Of a stretch of 34,684 nucleotides of DNA, positions 31,946 through 34,684 are shown piece after piece. Both the position numbers and the translations under genes were made by a program. How positions within the stretch are numbered: position 1 is the first letter of the stretch; each line of letters opens with the position of its first letter. The stretch is from an uncultured Bacteriovoracaceae bacterium (lineage in GTDB: Bacteria; Bdellovibrionota; Bacteriovoracia; Bacteriovoracales; Bacteriovoracaceae), in the NCBI GenBank assembly GCA_913053615.1, contig CAJXHA010000004.1, forward strand, positions 1 through 34,684, in the 5' to 3' direction. The notes beneath the pieces were generated by a model. That model made no database searches, was not told the DNA's origin, and was given only the letters and a program-made list of their open reading frames with translations.

Positions 31946-33000
31946 TACTTATGTCCTCCAGAGACAAAAGGCTTTGTAACCCTTGTTGTGTCATATAATT
32001 TGTTTCTAATATCAATTTTGAGCTTATCATAATCCTCAAATTCTTTATTGACGAGTGCTAATGCAATACCTTTTGAGAGCACAACTGACATTGAGCCAGA
32101 AGTTATCTCACCAACAGGCTGTTCATTGGCAATAAGCTTATAGCCGGCCCTTGGAATTCCCTTATCTAGTGTAAGTTTGATTAATTTCTTTTGCGCTTTG
32201 TAATCAGTAAGGGCAGCTTTGCCAATAAAGTTATCTTTATCTAGCTTCGTCGTCCATGCGAGTCCACAATCTAGGGGAGTTAGGTCTTCATTGAGTTCAT
32301 TTCCATAAAGTGGAAAGCATACTTCTAGTCTAAGAACGTCACGAGAACCAAGACCACAAGGTGTAACACCCCTCTCAATTAACTCATCCCATAACTTATC
32401 AATAATATTATGGGGAGCGAATACTTCAAAACCATCCTCTCCTGTGTAGCCAGTGCGGGCTAAGATAATTCCATTATCTAATTTCTGAATTGAGTAATAG
32501 TCAGCATCTTTTAAACCACTTAGTAACTCAATTTCTTTTATTGTTTCAAATGTCTTTGGACCTTGAATGGCCAATAATGAGTACTTATCAGATTCATTTT
32601 TAAGTTCGACATTGAAGTCGCCTGTATTTTCTTTAAACCAATTAAAGTCTTTTTCAATATTAGACGCATTAACACAAATTAAAATTTCTTCATCACTAAA
32701 TTTATATGCAATTAGATCATCAATTATTTTTCCATCATGATTACAGAGTGGTGAATAGATGGCTTTGCCAGAGCTAAGCTTTTCAATATTATTTGTAATC
32801 ATATAGTTTACATATTTTGCAGCATCGGGACCAGTGACAAAGAATTCACCCATGTGGCTTACATCAAATACACCAACACCATTTCTAACAGCGAGAACTT
32901 CTTCTTTTAAATTCTTATACTGAATCGGCATTTCAAATCCAGCAAAGTCTACCATCTTTGCCCCAAGGGCCACATGCTTTTCATAAAGACTTGTTTTCAT
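31945..33000 (-). CDS. gcvT: Glycine cleavage system T protein (aminomethyltransferase)
   Basis: GcvT passes the methylene group from the H protein to tetrahydrofolate, making 5,10-methylene-THF and ammonia. Recognised blocks include LYEKHVALGAKMVDFAGFEMPIQY, GVFDVSHMGEF, GKIIDDLIAY with the catalytic-position Asp, RTGYTGEDGFEV and GLGSRDVLRLEVCFPLYGNEL. The end has GEITSGSMSV, which is conserved. The start is ATG 33000, with AAGGA in the folD 3' end 8 bases before; the open frame extends upstream into folD. It is 351 residues. With folD and gcvH it forms a one-carbon operon. Confidence 0.97.
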   Translation of the reverse strand: MKTSLYEKHVALGAKMVDFAGFEMPIQYKNLKEEVLAVRNGVGVFDVSHMGEFFVTGPDAAKYVNYMITNNIEKLSSGKAIYSPLCNHDGKIIDDLIAYKFSDEEILICVNASNIEKDFNWFKENTGDFNVELKNESDKYSLLAIQGPKTFETIKEIELLSGLKDADYYSIQKLDNGIILARTGYTGEDGFEVFAPHNIIDKLWDELIERGVTPCGLGSRDVLRLEVCFPLYGNELNEDLTPLDCGLAWTTKLDKDNFIGKAALTDYKAQKKLIKLTLDKGIPRAGYKLIANEQPVGEITSGSMSVVLSKGIALALVNKEFEDYDKLKIDIRNKLYDTTRVTKPFVSGGHK

Positions 33001-33001
33001 C

Positions 33002-33856
33002 TTACTTTCCTTCTTGTCTTTGTTTGGCCAAAACAAGATTTTCCATTAATGATAAGACTGTCATTGGACCTACTCCACCTGGAACTGGTGTAATGGCCTT
33101 CACATTATCCTTAACACTTTCGAAATCTATATCACCACAAAGCTTATTTTCTTCATCTCTATTCATACCAACATCAATAAGAACCTGACTTTGATCTTTT
33201 TGAAAATAATCTGCATTCAAAAACTTAGTCTTTCCCACTGCACTTATAATAATATCTGCACTTAGAGTATGTTCTTTTAAGTTACGAGTTCGACTATGGC
33301 ACATTGTAACTGTAGCCCCTGCATTTTGTAATAAAAGCGCCATCGGTTTTCCAACAATTAAGCTTCTTCCTATAACGGTTGCTTTTTTACCTGTTAAGTC
33401 GATATTCTCAGTTTCAAATAAAGTCATTATTCCTTTAGGGGTACAGGGAATAAAACCTCGTTCATAATTATTTTTAATTAGACCTATAAAGCTTTCAACA
33501 CCAAATCCATCGACATCTTTTTCTGGGGCGATTAATTCAGTTGTATCAATATCGCTCAAATGTTTTGGAAGGGGAAGTTGAACAAAACCTCCATGAATCG
33601 AATTATCAGAGTTAAGCTTTTCTATTTCTTGTAGAAAGTCGTCGCGAGAAATATCTAAGGGCAATTTTACTAAATCAAAAAGAGCTCCAATTTTTTCGCA
33701 CTGTTTTTCTTTATGTTTAACGTAAGTGACTGAAGCTTGATTTTCTCCAACTAAAATAACCCTCATTTTTGGAGGTGAAGACATCTGAGAGCATAAGTCT
33801 TTGAGTTTTGGTAGAGTATCTTCAATTAAGGGTTTAGCTAGAAGTAGATTTGTCAT
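33002..33856 (-). CDS. folD: Bifunctional methylene-THF dehydrogenase / methenyl-THF cyclohydrolase
   Basis: FolD oxidises 5,10-methylene-THF to methenyl-THF and hydrolyses it to 10-formyl-THF. The active-site Tyr45-x-x-x-Lys49 (YVKHK), QLPLP, DVDGFG, PCTPKGIM and the nucleotide-binding VIGRSLIVGKPMALLL are present, ending with PVPGGVGPMTV. The 284-residue length is typical. The stop lies 1 base before the gcvT start, so methylene-THF made by the T protein is used by the enzyme encoded beside it. There is no clear ribosome site; instead an inverted repeat covers the region just before the ATG. Confidence 0.98.
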   Translation of the reverse strand: MTNLLLAKPLIEDTLPKLKDLCSQMSSPPKMRVILVGENQASVTYVKHKEKQCEKIGALFDLVKLPLDISRDDFLQEIEKLNSDNSIHGGFVQLPLPKHLSDIDTTELIAPEKDVDGFGVESFIGLIKNNYERGFIPCTPKGIMTLFETENIDLTGKKATVIGRSLIVGKPMALLLQNAGATVTMCHSRTRNLKEHTLSADIIISAVGKTKFLNADYFQKDQSQVLIDVGMNRDEENKLCGDIDFESVKDNVKAITPVPGGVGPMTVLSLMENLVLAKQRQEGK

Positions 33857-33860
33857 GGTC

Positions 33861-33880
33861 AGAAAATATCTTAATTTTCT
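33861..33880. repeat. Inverted repeat immediately upstream of folD
   Basis: AGAAAAT (33861-33867) and ATTTTCT (33874-33880) form a perfect 7-bp inverted repeat with 6-base spacer, starting 5 bases upstream of the folD ATG. It occupies the place of the ribosome binding site, which is not recognisable. AT-only composition means chance is possible. Confidence 0.35.
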
Positions 33881-33969
33881 AAAATTTCATAGTAAAAATT
33901 GCGTAATAATCGACTCTTAGCACTGTAATTTAATGTTTCATAAAATCCATTTTTGAGGGATAATAGAGT

Positions 33970-34248
33970 ATGGAAAAAAAGAAAGTAGAATGTACCATTT
34001 GTAAGCATTACGGTGATGAGACAGATGATTCTAAAATGCTTGAGCGAACAAAGATTTTTGATGAAAGTGGAAATCCCGTTAATATAATTCTTTGTCGTAA
34101 GCATTCGGTAGAGCTATTCAAATTGGGACAAAAGAAATTTCTATTGACGCACTATAAGATTCTGGTGGACATTATCGCCTCTGATGAAACAAAATTTCTT
34201 GATATACTTGAAAAAACTATAAAATCTAATCCCGATAAGATCTACTAA
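33970..34248 (+). CDS. Small protein with CxxC...CxxH motif (possible zinc finger)
   Basis: An unrecognised 92-residue protein. It carries Cys8-x2-Cys11 and Cys42-x2-His45 (ECTICKHYG and LCRKHSVELF), a spacing suited to one zinc ion in a treble-clef or ribbon-like fold. A helical, Lys-rich C-terminus follows (FKLGQKKFLLTHYKILVDII). There is no signal or membrane segment. GAGGGA lies 9 bases before the ATG. It is divergent from folD and upstream of ruvC with a 53-base gap, so the two may be co-transcribed. Function not inferable beyond probable metal and perhaps nucleic-acid binding. Confidence 0.7.
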   Translation: MEKKKVECTICKHYGDETDDSKMLERTKIFDESGNPVNIILCRKHSVELFKLGQKKFLLTHYKILVDIIASDETKFLDILEKTIKSNPDKIY

Positions 34249-34301
34249 TTGGACTAATCAAACACATTTTTAGTAAACTATAGTCAATAAAGGCGGTATG
34301 T

Positions 34302-34684
34302 TTGCTTGTTTTAGGTATTGATCCAGGTTCAATTAATACGGGCTGGGCACTCTTAAGTGTTGTTGGCTCAAAAATTAAGTATATTGACTCTGGTGTTTTG
34401 AAATTTAATACAAAGAAAGACTTTCTAATGAGAATGCCTGAGATGAAAAGCTCATTTAAGGCCTTACTGGAAAAAACGAATCCTGATCAATTAGCACTTG
34501 AATCACTCATTTATGTTAAGAGTCCTACAGCTTTAATGAAGCTAGCTCAGACAAGAGGTGTGCTCATTACAGAAAGTATCGAATTCGTTGATGATAAGAT
34601 TTTTGAGTACTCACCTAATTTAGTAAAATCAACGACAACTGGGCATGGGCATGCAAACAAAGAATCGATTCAAAAAGCAAGATC
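34302..34684 (+). CDS. ruvC: Holliday junction resolvase RuvC, 5' part
   Basis: RuvC is the endonuclease that resolves Holliday junctions after RuvAB branch migration. The visible ~127 residues begin MLVLGIDPGSINTGWALL with the first catalytic Asp, continue with the second acidic site in LALESLIYVKSP, ALMKLAQTRGVLI and the DNA-binding EYSPNLVKSTTTGHGHANKE. The last two catalytic residues lie beyond the window end. The start is TTG (34302), with AGGCGG 5 bases before it; the nearby ATG at 34298 is out of frame. Partial because the window ends. Confidence 0.96.
   Translation, partial: MLVLGIDPGSINTGWALLSVVGSKIKYIDSGVLKFNTKKDFLMRMPEMKSSFKALLEKTNPDQLALESLIYVKSPTALMKLAQTRGVLITESIEFVDDKIFEYSPNLVKSTTTGHGHANKESIQKAR

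Noticed and set aside
33857-33969. Glycine riboswitch or THF-type riboswitch before the folD-gcv operon
   Set aside because: The 113-base divergent region is too short and too AT-rich, and shows none of the conserved paired cores; only a simple 7-bp inverted repeat is present.
1-34684. CRISPR arrays, transposases, integrases, phage genes or toxin-antitoxin pairs
   Set aside because: None seen on either strand; gene order and composition are uniform, so no island boundaries could be supported, and the only tRNA has no flanking integrase.

Overview
The window is one contiguous stretch of an AT-rich, Gram-negative, flagellated bacterial chromosome. Diderm markers are FlgH/FlgI outer rings, a BamD-like lipoprotein, LspA/Lgt and a TonB-like protein. 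The lineage is inferred, not shown: a sigma-54 flagellar operon, a fused B12 acyl-CoA mutase, many TPR proteins, FliW/CsrA and very low GC together suggest a Bdellovibrionota/Bacteriovoracales-like ('deltaproteobacterial') organism. There are no phage, transposon or CRISPR signatures; it reads as core chromosome.

Layout. 1-2044 (+): 3' end of a sigma-54 activator, then lspA and lgt (lipoprotein processing). 2144-5883 (+): icmF, a fused B12/G-protein/acyl-CoA mutase, translationally coupled to a PduO-type adenosyltransferase that would make its cofactor. 5884-7976 (-): FHA membrane protein and a UbiB/ABC1 kinase-like protein. 8000-9937 (+): a perfect 10-bp dyad over a promoter, an A-type Fe-S carrier and an unusual YgfZ-TPR fusion. 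9946-10111 (-): tRNA-Asn(GTT) with a promoter and a terminator. 10217-12650: an orphan charged protein, astA, and a shortened aminotransferase-like protein. 12707-16538 (+): TPR/SH3 membrane protein, cyclic-nucleotide-binding protein, AI-2E-family permease, bamD and a TPR protein, closed by a bidirectional terminator.

16613-25941 (-) is a late flagellar gene cluster in the order flgF-flgG-flgA-flgH-flgI-flgJ(rod domain)-flgM-flgN-flgK-flgL-csrA-fliW. A textbook sigma-54 -24/-12 promoter lies in front of flgF. The cluster makes the distal rod, P- and L-rings and hook-filament junction. It also encodes the anti-sigma-28 factor, the junction chaperone and the FliW-CsrA switch, so structural genes and checkpoints share one locus.

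26190-31095 (+): xseB, a lipoprotein that looks like a patatin with both active-site motifs erased, PBP1A, and a TonB-like protein whose ribosome binding site is buried in a 10-bp hairpin. 31092-33856 (-): a small orphan and then folD-gcvT-gcvH (one-carbon/glycine cleavage). 33970-34684 (+): a small possible zinc protein and the 5' part of ruvC.

Most noteworthy: the patatin pseudoenzyme; the aminotransferase remnant in the astC position; the Fe-S operon dyad; the YgfZ-TPR fusion; the RBS-sequestering hairpin; and a possible secretion-signal-like extension on FlgG.
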